From Bog-756 sp035531955 (GTDB lineage Bacteria; Actinomycetota; Acidimicrobiia; Acidimicrobiales; RAAP-2): a stretch of DNA of 40,987 nucleotides. Shown here piece by piece: positions 33,502-40,987 of the stretch. Below the pieces are notes generated by a model. It saw only the letters and a list, made by a program, of their open reading frames with translations, had not been told where the DNA came from and did no database searches. The stretch lies in the NCBI GenBank assembly GCA_035531955.1, contig DATKRZ010000046.1, positions 1 through 40,987 of the forward strand, read 5' to 3'. The translations under genes and the position numbers were made by a program. Position 1 is the first letter of the stretch. The number at the start of each line of letters is the position of its first letter.

Positions 33502-33936
33502 TCAGGTCGACTCGGGCGGGGTCGCGTCGACCAGTACGAAGAGGAGCTCGGCCCGGCACGCCTCTTGTCCATCGACCGTGGCCCGCCCTGAGCCCCTTCC
33601 GGCCCGGGCGGACATCCGGCCCAGGGTCACCTCGAGCTCGAGCAGGTCGCCGGGGACCACCTGGCGCCGGAACCGGGCCCGCTCGATGCCGCCGAACAGG
33701 GGCAGCCTGCCGGCGAACTTCGGATCGGCCAGGACGGCCACGCCGCCCAACTGGGCCAGGGCTTCGACCATCAGCACCCCCGGAAGGGTGGGCCGGCCGG
33801 GAAAGTGACCGGCGAAGAACTCCTCGTCGCCGGTGAGCCGCCAACTGCCGGAGGCCGACTGACCCGGCTCCACCGATCGCAGCTCGGTCACGAAGAGGAA
33901 GGGATCGCGGTGGGGCAGGAAGTCTTCGGCTCGCAC
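33502..33936 (-). CDS. fabZ: FabZ-like 3-hydroxyacyl-ACP dehydratase
   Basis: A hot-dog fold protein of 144 residues resembling FabZ, which dehydrates 3-hydroxyacyl-ACP in fatty acid elongation. It begins MRAEDFLPHRDPFLFVTEL. The catalytic region is FFAGHFPGRPTLPGVLMVEALAQ, with the active-site His in GHFPG and Glu in VEALAQ, followed by FGGIERARFRRQVVPGDLLELEV. The GTG at 33936 is 9 nt after TATCCT, possibly a very short leader. Actinobacteria often use FAS I or HadAB instead, so the role here may be FAS II or another acyl chain pathway; acpP is in the same window but distant. Confidence 0.88.
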   Translation of the reverse strand: MRAEDFLPHRDPFLFVTELRSVEPGQSASGSWRLTGDEEFFAGHFPGRPTLPGVLMVEALAQLGGVAVLADPKFAGRLPLFGGIERARFRRQVVPGDLLELEVTLGRMSARAGRGSGRATVDGQEACRAELLFVLVDATPPEST

Positions 33937-33945
33937 GATTGTCCG

Positions 33946-33951
33946 AGGATA
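33946..33951 (-). promoter_or_regulatory. Candidate fabZ -10 box (TATCCT)
   Basis: TATCCT on the minus strand, 9 nt before the GTG, without a ribosome-binding site between. Spacing equals that at ffh and rpmF. Confidence 0.4.
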
Positions 33952-33982
33952 ACGGTCCGGTGGCCGCCGGTGGAACTCCCCT

Positions 33983-33995
33983 CGGCCCTTGGCCG
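33983..33995 (-). terminator. Small hairpin after the NYN ribonuclease gene
   Basis: CGGCC and GGCCG form a 5-bp stem with a 3-nt loop about 20 nt after the stop. There is no U tract; a weak candidate. Confidence 0.25.
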
Positions 33996-34014
33996 TCGGC
34001 CGTTGCTCAGCCTG

Positions 34015-35244
34015 TCACGCCCCGACCCCCGGGACCGCCAACTCGGCGCGCCTCCTGGCCGCATCCAGGGAGACGAGCACGAACGGTCGCGACTCGCCCT
34101 TGGTCAGCACCTGCCGGGCCCTCTTCGGAGCGGGCCGGGCCAGCCCCCGAAGAGGGACATGGCAGAGCATGCCCTCGACGTCGATGTGGGCCCCGTGGGA
34201 GGTGAACGCCACGACGGTGCCGTCGAGCGTGCTGCCGACCGGATGATCGGCCACGAAGGTGAGGAAGGTCATCGGGTCGTTGAGGGCCTCGGGTGCCCGC
34301 CGGGTGCCCGCCGGTGCGAGCTTGTCCGCCTTGAGGGACGCCCCCGTTCCCTGCGACTCGGCCCTCTTGACCGATTTCGCCGCCTTGGCCGCCCTGGGCG
34401 CCTTGTCCGGCTTGTCGACCTTGGCTTCCTTGGGGGCCTTGGCTTTCTTGGCCTCCCCGGACGCCTTGACCGGCTTGTCGACCTTGGCTTCCTTGGCTTC
34501 CTTGGCTTCCTTGGCTTCCTTGGGGGCCTTGGCCGCCTTCGCCGACTTGGTCGCATCCACCGTCTTGGCGGCCTTCCCCGCCTTTGTCACCTTCGCCGTC
34601 TTGGCGGCCTTCGCCGTCTTGGTCGCCTTCACCGTCTTGGCGGCCTTGGTGGCCGAGGTCGCCCTGCCCCCGCGACGTGGCGTGGCGCCGTCGGACTCCG
34701 CCCCCGACCCCTGGTCGTCACCGTCGATCGGCGCGGCAGGGCCCCCGCCGTCGTCGGACCGACCGGACCGCTTCGACTTGGTGGCCGATCTGCTCTTCGC
34801 TCCTCGCACCGGGGTCCGCGGGGTGAAGATCCAGCCCACACCCGGCACCGGCTTGCCGCCGATGAGCCGGCCCGGATCGAACAGCCAGGGTCGTTCACCG
34901 TGGAACTCCTGGAAGGAGTCGTTGGACAGGACGAGGGCGCCCGACTTCTCGGCGATGCGGAGGATGAACCCGTCCCCCCGCCCCAGGGCGCCGGCCGGCG
35001 GCGTGATCATCTCACCGTGTTCCAGCGCCTGCTCGTAGGTGGTCACCTCGGACGGATCGATCCGGTGGCCGAAGGAGGCGTCGACCACCACCGTGACGTC
35101 CGAGGTCGTGAAGCCGCGGTACTCCTCGAGGAAGCTCCTGATGGCCTCGTCGAGCTGGGCCAGGCTGGGAAGGCTCCGACCCTCCGTGGCGATGTTGGAC
35201 CCGTCGACGACGATCCGGCGGCGTTCGGGCTGATCCTGTTCCAT
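34015..35244 (-). CDS. NYN ribonuclease with H1-like Lys/Ala linker and S1-like domain
   Basis: A 409-residue three-part protein. Residues 9-135 are an NYN/Zc3h12a-like PIN-fold ribonuclease: VVDGSNIATEG (D14, N17), TVVVDASFGHRID (D55), GRGDGFILRIAEKSGA (D91) and LSNDSFQEF (D109) supply the acidic metal-binding residues. Residues about 147-195 are a Ser/Gly/Asp linker. Residues 196-295 are almost only Lys, Ala, Thr, Glu and Val (AKTVKATKTAKAAK, then KEAKEAKEAK), like histone H1 tails or mycobacterial HupB. Residues 336-405 (DGTVVAFTSHGAHIDVEGML) form an S1-like RNA-binding fold. Together this suggests an RNase held on structured RNA or nucleoprotein; targets are unknown. ATG start; promoter not clear. 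Divergent from the M20 peptidase gene. Confidence 0.82.
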   Translation of the reverse strand: MEQDQPERRRIVVDGSNIATEGRSLPSLAQLDEAIRSFLEEYRGFTTSDVTVVVDASFGHRIDPSEVTTYEQALEHGEMITPPAGALGRGDGFILRIAEKSGALVLSNDSFQEFHGERPWLFDPGRLIGGKPVPGVGWIFTPRTPVRGAKSRSATKSKRSGRSDDGGGPAAPIDGDDQGSGAESDGATPRRGGRATSATKAAKTVKATKTAKAAKTAKVTKAGKAAKTVDATKSAKAAKAPKEAKEAKEAKEAKVDKPVKASGEAKKAKAPKEAKVDKPDKAPRAAKAAKSVKRAESQGTGASLKADKLAPAGTRRAPEALNDPMTFLTFVADHPVGSTLDGTVVAFTSHGAHIDVEGMLCHVPLRGLARPAPKRARQVLTKGESRPFVLVSLDAARRRAELAVPGVGA

Positions 35245-35341
35245 AGCAGACCACAGTCAACCATCTGACCAGGTGGGCGCCGGACATACCGCCGCAGACC
35301 GGAGCGTCCGCCCGGCCCGGATCCACCCTCGGGCGGCACCC

Positions 35342-35347
35342 TAGGAT
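35342..35347 (+). promoter_or_regulatory. Leaderless-type -10 box of the M20 peptidase gene
   Basis: TAGGAT ends 6 nt before the ATG at 35354, with no room for a ribosome-binding site; the mRNA would start at or next to the start codon. Confidence 0.5.
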
Positions 35348-35353
35348 GGGCCG

Positions 35354-36700
35354 ATGGCCTCGGAGAAGACCCGAACGGGTGAGGCGACCGACCTGTTGCA
35401 GCACCTGATCCGGAACCAGTGCGTCAACGACGGCACGGCTGCCTCAGGACACGAGCACCGCAGTGCCCAGCTGCTCGGTGACTACCTCGCGGGCTCCGGG
35501 GTCGACTTCGAGACCTACGAGCCCGAGGCCGGCCGGACATCGTTGGTGGCGAAGATCCACGGCTCCGACCCGAGCGCGCCGTCACTGACACTGCTCGGCC
35601 ACACCGACGTCGTGCCGGCCAACGCCGACGACTGGCGCCACGACCCATTCGGGGGAGAGCTCATCGACGACGTGGTGTGGGGACGGGGGGCCATCGACAT
35701 GCTCGATCTCACCGCCACCATGGCCACCGGAGTCCGCCACCTGGCCCTGAGCGGCTTCCGTCCCGCCGGTGACCTCACCTACGTGGCCGTGGCCGACGAG
35801 GAGGCACTGGGCACCCATGGAGCCCAGTGGCTGTGCCGGCACGCGGCCGACGCAGTCAACTCCGACTATGTCATCACCGAGTCGGGCGGGTTCCCGATGG
35901 GCGGGTCCGACGGCACGACCCGGCTCCCGGTAATCACCGGTGAGAAGGGCGTGTACTGGTGCGTGCTCACCATCAGGGGCACGCCGGGGCACGGATCCCA
36001 GCCCTTCCGCACCGACAACGCCCTGGTGAAGGCGGCGGAGCTGGTCCGTCGGATCGACGGGTACCGTCCCCAGGCGCAACTTCACGAGGCGTGGACCCGG
36101 TTCATCGAAGGGATCGGATTTCCGCCCGAGCTGGCCGAGCCACTGCTCGACCCCGACCGCATCGACGCCTTCTGCGACGAACTCCCGCTGGTCGGCCTGG
36201 CCCGACAGGCCCACGCCTGCACCCACACCACGCTGGCCCCGACCATCATGGAGGCGGGCTCCAAGGTGAACGTGATCCCCGACCGGGTCGAGCTCACCGT
36301 CGACATCCGCTCCCTTCCCGGGTGGGAGGCCGCCGAGGTCCGGGCCATGCTGGACGAGGTCATCGGCGACCTGTCCGATGACGTGGAGGTCGATTTCCGG
36401 TCCGCGGAGCCGGCGACCACGTCGCCGATCGACACCCCCCTCTGGGACGCCCTGGAGCGGGTCAGCCGGTTGTTCTACCCGGGGGCCCGCACCGTTCCCT
36501 TCCTGACCGTGGGGGCCACCGACGCCCGATTCCACCGGGCCCTCGGGAGCGTGGCCTACGGGTTTGGGCTGCACAGCCGGGCCATCGGCTTCGAAGAGTA
36601 CGGAGCGATGTTCCACGGCATCGACGAGCGGGTCGACGTGGAGTCGCTCCACCTGTCCACCGAGATGTGGATCGCCCTGGCCCACGACTTCCTGGTCTGA
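35354..36700 (+). CDS. M20 family zinc metallopeptidase
   Basis: A 448-residue M20/M25/M40 hydrolase (dipeptidase, deacylase or DapE-like). Metal and catalytic residues: His83 and Asp85 in LLGHTDVVPAN, bridging Asp115 in GRGAIDML, catalytic Glu149 and metal Glu150 in VADEEALGTHGA, a further acidic residue in VITESGG, and the terminal His in MFHGIDERVDV. The dimerisation lid sits between with KGVYWCVLTIRGTPGHGSQP. The family usually has Lys after the bridging Asp-Met; here it is Leu. No signal peptide, so cytoplasmic. The start is 6 nt after TAGGAT. No dap or arg genes are nearby, so the substrate is open. Confidence 0.9.
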   Translation: MASEKTRTGEATDLLQHLIRNQCVNDGTAASGHEHRSAQLLGDYLAGSGVDFETYEPEAGRTSLVAKIHGSDPSAPSLTLLGHTDVVPANADDWRHDPFGGELIDDVVWGRGAIDMLDLTATMATGVRHLALSGFRPAGDLTYVAVADEEALGTHGAQWLCRHAADAVNSDYVITESGGFPMGGSDGTTRLPVITGEKGVYWCVLTIRGTPGHGSQPFRTDNALVKAAELVRRIDGYRPQAQLHEAWTRFIEGIGFPPELAEPLLDPDRIDAFCDELPLVGLARQAHACTHTTLAPTIMEAGSKVNVIPDRVELTVDIRSLPGWEAAEVRAMLDEVIGDLSDDVEVDFRSAEPATTSPIDTPLWDALERVSRLFYPGARTVPFLTVGATDARFHRALGSVAYGFGLHSRAIGFEEYGAMFHGIDERVDVESLHLSTEMWIALAHDFLV

Positions 36701-36734
36701 TCACCCTCCTCTGCTCCTTCCTGGTCTGATCACC
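36688..36734. repeat. 18-bp direct repeat covering the M20 stop codon
   Basis: CTTCCTGGTCTGATCACC occurs at 36688-36705 and again at 36717-36734, 29 bp apart. The first copy holds the gene's last codons and stop, the second is a non-coding echo between the convergent genes. Confidence 0.9.
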
Positions 36735-36759
36735 TTCCTGGCGAGCGCCGGACGGTGGC

Positions 36760-39700
36760 TCAGCCGATGGAGCGGGCCAGCAGGTCGTCCTGTTCCAACC
36801 GGTGCAGGGCGGCACTGCCCGAGGCCGGGCTGGCCGACTCGGCCCGGCTCACGTGCCGGAGCGAGTGGGTGTCCCGCAGGAGGCGGTGCAGCCTGCTGTG
36901 CACGAAGTTCCACGCCCCCATGTTCTCCGGTTCCTCCTGCAGCCAGACCACCTCTGAGGCATTGGGGTAGCCGTCGAGGACGGCCGCGATGGTGGCCTTC
37001 GGCCAGGGATAGAGCTGCTCCACCCTCACCACCGCCACGCCCAGACCCGCATCGCCCAACTCGTCGCGTCGGCCGAGGGCGTCGTAGGCCACCTTGCCGG
37101 TGCACAGCACCACCCGGGTGACGTCATCGGGCGAGAAGTCCTCGTTCGCGGTCGAGGGATCGTCGAGCACCTCGGCGAACGAGCCGGCGGTGAAGTCCCC
37201 GATGGGCGACCGGGCCATCCGGGAGCGGAGGAGCGACTTCGGGGTGAACACGATCAGCGGCTTGCGCTCGGCTCCTCTCACCTGTGATCGGAGAAGATGG
37301 AAATACTGTGCCGAAGTGGTCGGGTCGGTCACCCGCAGATTGCCCCGGGCGCAGAGGGCCAGGAATCGCTCGATCCGGGCGGACGAGTGCTCGGGTCCCT
37401 GACCTTCGTAGCCGTGGGGCAACAGCAGCACCAACCCGGAGGCCTGGCCCCACTTGTCCTCCGCCGCCACCAAGAAGTTGTCGACGATGATCTCGGCGCC
37501 GTTCCAGAAGTCGCCGAACTGCGCCTCCCACGCCACCAGGTCGTCGATGGCCACCACCGAGTAGCCGTACTCGAAGCCGACACAGGCGTACTCGGACAAC
37601 AGGGAGTCGCAGATGGTGAAGCGGCCGCCGCCCAGCCCGGCCAGGGGCACGTGCTCGGCTCCGGTGTCGTGGTCGACCAGCACCGCATGGCGCTGTGAGA
37701 ACGTCCCGCGGCGGGTGTCCTGCCCGGTCAACCGCACGTTGGTCCCCTCGGCCAGCAGGGAGCCGATGGCCATCGCCTCCCCCAGGGCCCAGTCGATCTG
37801 GCCGTCGGCCACCACCTTGTCGCGCTGTTCGAACTGGCGGGCCAGCTTCGGGTGGACGACGAACCCCTCCGGGACGGTGCCGATGGCCTCGGCCAGGCCC
37901 GACAACACGGACGACCCGACACCGGTCTCGACGGCCGGGATCCGCAGGTCGGGGACCACGTAGGCGGGAAGGACCGGCACGCCCTGGCCGGTCGACCCGG
38001 CCTCGGCCTCGGCCCGGGTCTCGTCCAGGGCGGCCTGGAGCCGGGCAGAGAAGTCGTCGAGGGCCTGTTCGGCCTCCTCGATCGAGATGTCCCCCCGCCG
38101 GACCAGCGACTCGGTGTACAGCTTGCGCACCGACCGCTTGGCCTCGATCAGGGCGTACATCAGCGGCTGGGTGTAGCTGGGATCGTCGCCCTCGTTGTGC
38201 CCGTGGCGGCGGTAGCAGACCATGTCGATGACCACGTCCTTGTGGAAGGCCTGGCGGAAGCCGAAGGCCAGGCGGGCGGCACGCACGCAGGCCTCGGGAT
38301 CGTCGCCGTTCACATGGAAGATCGGGGCCTGGACCATCTTGGCCACATCGGTGGGGTACACCGAGGTGCGGGCGGCCTCCGGCGCGGTGGTGAAGCCGAG
38401 CTGGTTGTTGATGACGATGTGCACGGTGCCGCCCGTTCGGTAGCCCGGCAGCCCGGACAGGTTGAGGGTCTCCGCCACCACGCCCTGCCCCGCGAAAGCG
38501 GCATCCCCGTGCAGGAGGATGGGAAGCACCGCGAAGGGGTTCCACGGTCCGTCCCCCGGACCGGATCCGGCTCCCTTCCTGGCCGCCAGCGCGTCCTGCT
38601 TGGCCCGGACCATGCCCACGACGACCGGGTCGACCGCCTCGAGGTGGGACGGGTTGGAGGCCATGGAGACCGGGATGGAGCCGCCGGATCGGGCCACGAA
38701 GGTCCCGCAGGCCCCCTTGTGGTACTTCACGTCGCCCGAGCCCTGCACCGACTCGGGATCGAGATTGCCCTCGAACTCCTCGAAGATCTCGCCATAGGAC
38801 TTGCCCACGATATTGGCCAGCACGTTGAGGCGACCGCGATGGGACATTCCCATCACCGCCTCGTGGAGGCCCTCGTCCACCGCCTCGTCGAGGATGGCGT
38901 CGAGGAGCACGATGGCCGACTCTGCCCCCTCCAGCCCGAATCGCTTCTGTCCCACGTAGCGCGAGTGGAGGAACCGCTCGAACACCTCGGCAGCATTGAG
39001 CCTTCCGAGCACGTGACGCTGCTCGTCCGGTGCGAGGACCGAGGGGACACCCTCCAGGTGCTGCTGGATCCATCGCTTCTGCTGCGGGTCCTGGATGTGC
39101 ATGTACTCCACGCCGAGGGTCCGGCAGTAGGCGTCGCGGAGGAGGTGGAGGATCTCGTCGAGGGTGGCCATGGCCCTGCCGCCCAGGCCGTCGGCGACGA
39201 AGTGCCTGGGCAGGTCCCAGATGGTCAACCCGTAGTGCAACGGGTCCAGCTCGGGGTGGAGCTCGGGCGGCTCGGCGTCCAGCGGGTCCAGATGGGCGAT
39301 GAGATGGCCGCGGACCCGGTACATGTTGATCAGGGTCTGCACGTGCACCTGTTTGGTCAACCGGAGGTGGGCGCCCTCGCCCTCGTCGTCGGGGGCGTTG
39401 ACGTCCTTTTCCCACCGGACCGGCTCGTAGGGGATGGAAAGGGACTCGAACACCTCTTGGTAGAAGCCGTGCCGGCCCATGAGGCACTCGGACACGTGGG
39501 CGAGGAAGAGGCCCGACTCGGCACCCTGGATGATCCGGTGGTCGTAGGTGGAGGTGAGGGTCACCGTCTTGCCGATGCCCAGGTCCGCCAGGGTCCGGGG
39601 GTCCGCCGCCTCGAACCCGGCCGGGACCCCGAGGGCCCCGACACCGACGATGAGCCCCTGCCCGGGCATCAGCCGGGGCACCGACTGCACGGTTCCCAAG

Positions 39701-40524
39701 GTTCCCGGGTTGGTGAGGGTCACGGTGGTGCCGGCGAAGTCGTCGGGGGCGATCTTGTTGGTGTGGATCTTGCGCACCAACTCTTCGTAGGCGGTGACGA
39801 ATCCCCGGAAGTCCAGGGCGTCCGCATCGGTGATGCAGGGCACCAGGAGCGTGCGACTCCCGTCGGACTTCTCGACGTCGACCGCCAATCCGAGCCCCAC
39901 ATGGCGGTGCCGGATGACTCCGGGTGTCCCCTTTCCGTCGGCGTCGGCGGCGAAGGCGGCGTTCATGGCCGGGACCGCCATCAGCCCCTTGACCACCGCA
40001 TAGCCGATGAGGTGGGTGAAGCTGACCTTCCCACCCGTCGTCCGGAAGAGCTGATTGTTGACCACCGTGCGGTTGATCTCGAGGAGCTTGGCCGGGATGG
40101 ACCGGACGCTGGTGGCGGTGGGCACCGACAGCGACGCCTCCATGTTGGCCACGATCCGGGCGGCGGCACCGCGGAGGGCGACCGGTGGCTCGGAGCGGTC
40201 GGACTCGGCGGGGGTCGCCGCCGGCGATGGGCCGGACCCGGGTGCGGTCGGCGGCGCCACCGGTCTCGGCGTCGGTGCTGCGGCCGTGGTCGACGGCGGG
40301 GCCGGGGTCGATGCACCGACGGCCGGCGGCGGGGCCCCGGCGGGACGGTAGTCGGCGAAGAACTCCCGCCACGAGTCGGACACCGAGGTCGGATCGGACC
40401 GGAACCGCTCGTACATGTCCTCGACCAGCCAGGCGTTCGGCCCGAAGGCCCCGGAGCCCGTGGCCGCCCCTGAGCTCAGATCGCCGGCGGCCGATCCGTC
40501 TCCAACGTTGTCATCCATTGCCAT
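36760..40524 (-). CDS. kgd: Multifunctional 2-oxoglutarate metabolism enzyme (fused E2-E1, Kgd/SucA)
   Basis: The actinobacterial 2-oxoglutarate dehydrogenase E1 fused to an E2-type succinyltransferase domain, acting in the TCA cycle with a separate lipoyl protein; it can also decarboxylate or make 2-hydroxy-3-oxoadipate. The 1254 residues start with GPNAWLVEDMYERFRSDP, an Ala/Pro-rich linker (about 65-110), the E2 catalytic domain (about 120-360) with His329 in TYDHRIIQG, and the ThDP-dependent E1 (about 390 on) with GMSHRGRLNVLANI, HGDAAFAGQGVVAE, INNQLGFTT and YLLP-type C-terminal parts (LLPHGYEGQGPEHSSARIERF). No lipoyl domain, as usual for Kgd. ATG at 40524 is given; ATG at 40518 fits better with TAGGCT (40527-40532) as -10. 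The cofactor is made via ThiL. Confidence 0.96.
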   Translation of the reverse strand: MAMDDNVGDGSAAGDLSSGAATGSGAFGPNAWLVEDMYERFRSDPTSVSDSWREFFADYRPAGAPPPAVGASTPAPPSTTAAAPTPRPVAPPTAPGSGPSPAATPAESDRSEPPVALRGAAARIVANMEASLSVPTATSVRSIPAKLLEINRTVVNNQLFRTTGGKVSFTHLIGYAVVKGLMAVPAMNAAFAADADGKGTPGVIRHRHVGLGLAVDVEKSDGSRTLLVPCITDADALDFRGFVTAYEELVRKIHTNKIAPDDFAGTTVTLTNPGTLGTVQSVPRLMPGQGLIVGVGALGVPAGFEAADPRTLADLGIGKTVTLTSTYDHRIIQGAESGLFLAHVSECLMGRHGFYQEVFESLSIPYEPVRWEKDVNAPDDEGEGAHLRLTKQVHVQTLINMYRVRGHLIAHLDPLDAEPPELHPELDPLHYGLTIWDLPRHFVADGLGGRAMATLDEILHLLRDAYCRTLGVEYMHIQDPQQKRWIQQHLEGVPSVLAPDEQRHVLGRLNAAEVFERFLHSRYVGQKRFGLEGAESAIVLLDAILDEAVDEGLHEAVMGMSHRGRLNVLANIVGKSYGEIFEEFEGNLDPESVQGSGDVKYHKGACGTFVARSGGSIPVSMASNPSHLEAVDPVVVGMVRAKQDALAARKGAGSGPGDGPWNPFAVLPILLHGDAAFAGQGVVAETLNLSGLPGYRTGGTVHIVINNQLGFTTAPEAARTSVYPTDVAKMVQAPIFHVNGDDPEACVRAARLAFGFRQAFHKDVVIDMVCYRRHGHNEGDDPSYTQPLMYALIEAKRSVRKLYTESLVRRGDISIEEAEQALDDFSARLQAALDETRAEAEAGSTGQGVPVLPAYVVPDLRIPAVETGVGSSVLSGLAEAIGTVPEGFVVHPKLARQFEQRDKVVADGQIDWALGEAMAIGSLLAEGTNVRLTGQDTRRGTFSQRHAVLVDHDTGAEHVPLAGLGGGRFTICDSLLSEYACVGFEYGYSVVAIDDLVAWEAQFGDFWNGAEIIVDNFLVAAEDKWGQASGLVLLLPHGYEGQGPEHSSARIERFLALCARGNLRVTDPTTSAQYFHLLRSQVRGAERKPLIVFTPKSLLRSRMARSPIGDFTAGSFAEVLDDPSTANEDFSPDDVTRVVLCTGKVAYDALGRRDELGDAGLGVAVVRVEQLYPWPKATIAAVLDGYPNASEVVWLQEEPENMGAWNFVHSRLHRLLRDTHSLRHVSRAESASPASGSAALHRLEQDDLLARSIG

Positions 40525-40575
40525 CCAGCCTACCGGGGCGCCGAATCGGAACGGAGGTGGTGCGGGCTGAATGGC

Positions 40576-40622
40576 CCGACCGGCCCGCGACGCCGGGCTG
40601 CCCCGGGCCGCGGACCGGTCGG
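40576..40622 (-). terminator. Strong hairpin after the HU gene
   Basis: On the minus strand CCGACCGGTCCGCG pairs with CGCGGGCCGGTCGG, 14 bp with one G-U pair, starting 4 nt after the HU stop codon; the loop of 19 nt is itself GC-rich and can fold. No U tract follows. It separates the HU gene from kgd. Confidence 0.6.
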
Positions 40623-40626
40623 TCGA

Positions 40627-40941
40627 CTACTTGGCCTTGGTGATCTTCGGCGCGGGGGCCTGACCGTTCACGACCTTCTTGAACGACGAGCCGGCCGAGA
40701 CCTTGGGGCTCTTCGACGCCTTGATCTTGATGGTCTCCCCGGTCTGCGGGTTCCTACCGGTGCGCGCGGCACGTTGGGCCCGATCGAACGTCAGGAATCC
40801 GGTGATGACCACCTTCTCCCCTTTGGCCACGTTGGCCACCACGACGTCCTCGATGCCGCCAAGCACGGAAGCCACGTCCTTGTTGGTCGACCCGATGTGG
40901 GTGGCCACGGCCGCGATGAGATCGGTTTTTGTGAGGGGCAC
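40627..40941 (-). CDS. hup: HU family DNA-binding protein
   Basis: A nucleoid protein that bends DNA as a dimer. From the GTG at 40941 it has 104 residues: PLTKTDLIAAVATHIGSTNKDV helices, VAKGEKVVITGFLTFDRAQ, the DNA-inserting arm AARTGRNPQTGETIKI, and a short basic end KKVVNGQAPAPKITKAK. The long Lys/Ala tail of mycobacterial HupB is absent. A GTG at 40968 would add nine residues, but AAGGAG lies 5 nt before the inner GTG and HU proteins normally begin right at the TKTDLI motif, so I chose that one. It is followed by a strong hairpin and then kgd. Confidence 0.93.
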   Translation of the reverse strand: MPLTKTDLIAAVATHIGSTNKDVASVLGGIEDVVVANVAKGEKVVITGFLTFDRAQRAARTGRNPQTGETIKIKASKSPKVSAGSSFKKVVNGQAPAPKITKAK

Positions 40942-40987
40942 TGGCTCTCCTTCGTCTTTGGAAGCCACAACAATGCACGATCTGAAC

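Noticed and set aside
33805..35268. Leu/Gly-repeat and hydrophobic Ala/Leu 'membrane' proteins on the plus strand
   Set aside because: They are the complement of the Lys/Ala repeat codons of the NYN ribonuclease gene, whose NYN and S1-like ends show the true frame.
37852..40473. 873-codon plus-strand frame and 1082-codon minus-strand frame over kgd
   Set aside because: Both overlap the clear Kgd frame and show no recognisable motifs; they are compositional shadows.

Overview
The window looks like chromosomal DNA of a high-GC actinobacterium. Evidence includes very high GC, dense genes with frequent 4-8 bp start/stop overlaps, many GTG starts, a fused E1/E2 2-oxoglutarate enzyme (Kgd type), GTP-dependent PEP carboxykinase, a group II truncated haemoglobin, an AMACR-type racemase, and start codons sitting 6-9 nt after TANNNT boxes (probable leaderless or very short-leader genes). 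An Acidimicrobiia-like lineage is my guess only. I see no phage, IS element, CRISPR array, rRNA or tRNA.

Positions 1-18776 (mostly minus strand) hold a conserved housekeeping supercluster read right to left: fakA, recG, rsmD, coaD, a SepIVA/DivIVA-like coiled-coil gene, yceD, rpmF, plsX, then acpP, rnc, fpg, smc, ftsY and ffh (cut by the left edge). It links acyl-phosphate and phospholipid synthesis, CoA synthesis, ribosome maturation, DNA repair, chromosome segregation and SRP targeting. Between plsX and acpP it is interrupted by a plus-strand acyl-CoA dehydrogenase and patatin pair and a divergent globin gene.

Positions 18784-26500: rpmB diverges from fakA out of overlapping -10 boxes. Then come thiL, pckG, an MFS-like transporter, a stand-alone Lrp/AsnC ligand-binding domain, an alpha-methylacyl-CoA racemase and a variant galactokinase-like GHMP kinase. 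Positions 26501-26880 are apparently non-coding.

Positions 26881-32682 are the most unusual part. A minus-strand operon encodes an alpha/beta hydrolase, a MurF-like ligase whose substrate-binding N domain is replaced by membrane segments, a D-Ala-D-Ala-ligase-like ATP-grasp enzyme and a small bacterial-PH membrane protein. It diverges from a compact UvrD-like helicase without a 2B domain. A perfect 12+2+12 bp palindrome lies between them, over the helicase start codon.

Positions 32695-40941: xthA, a FabZ-like dehydratase, an NYN ribonuclease with a histone-H1-like Lys/Ala linker and an S1-like C-terminal domain, an M20 peptidase, kgd, and an HU protein followed by a strong hairpin. Short tandem duplications recur in linkers, gene ends and junctions across the whole window.
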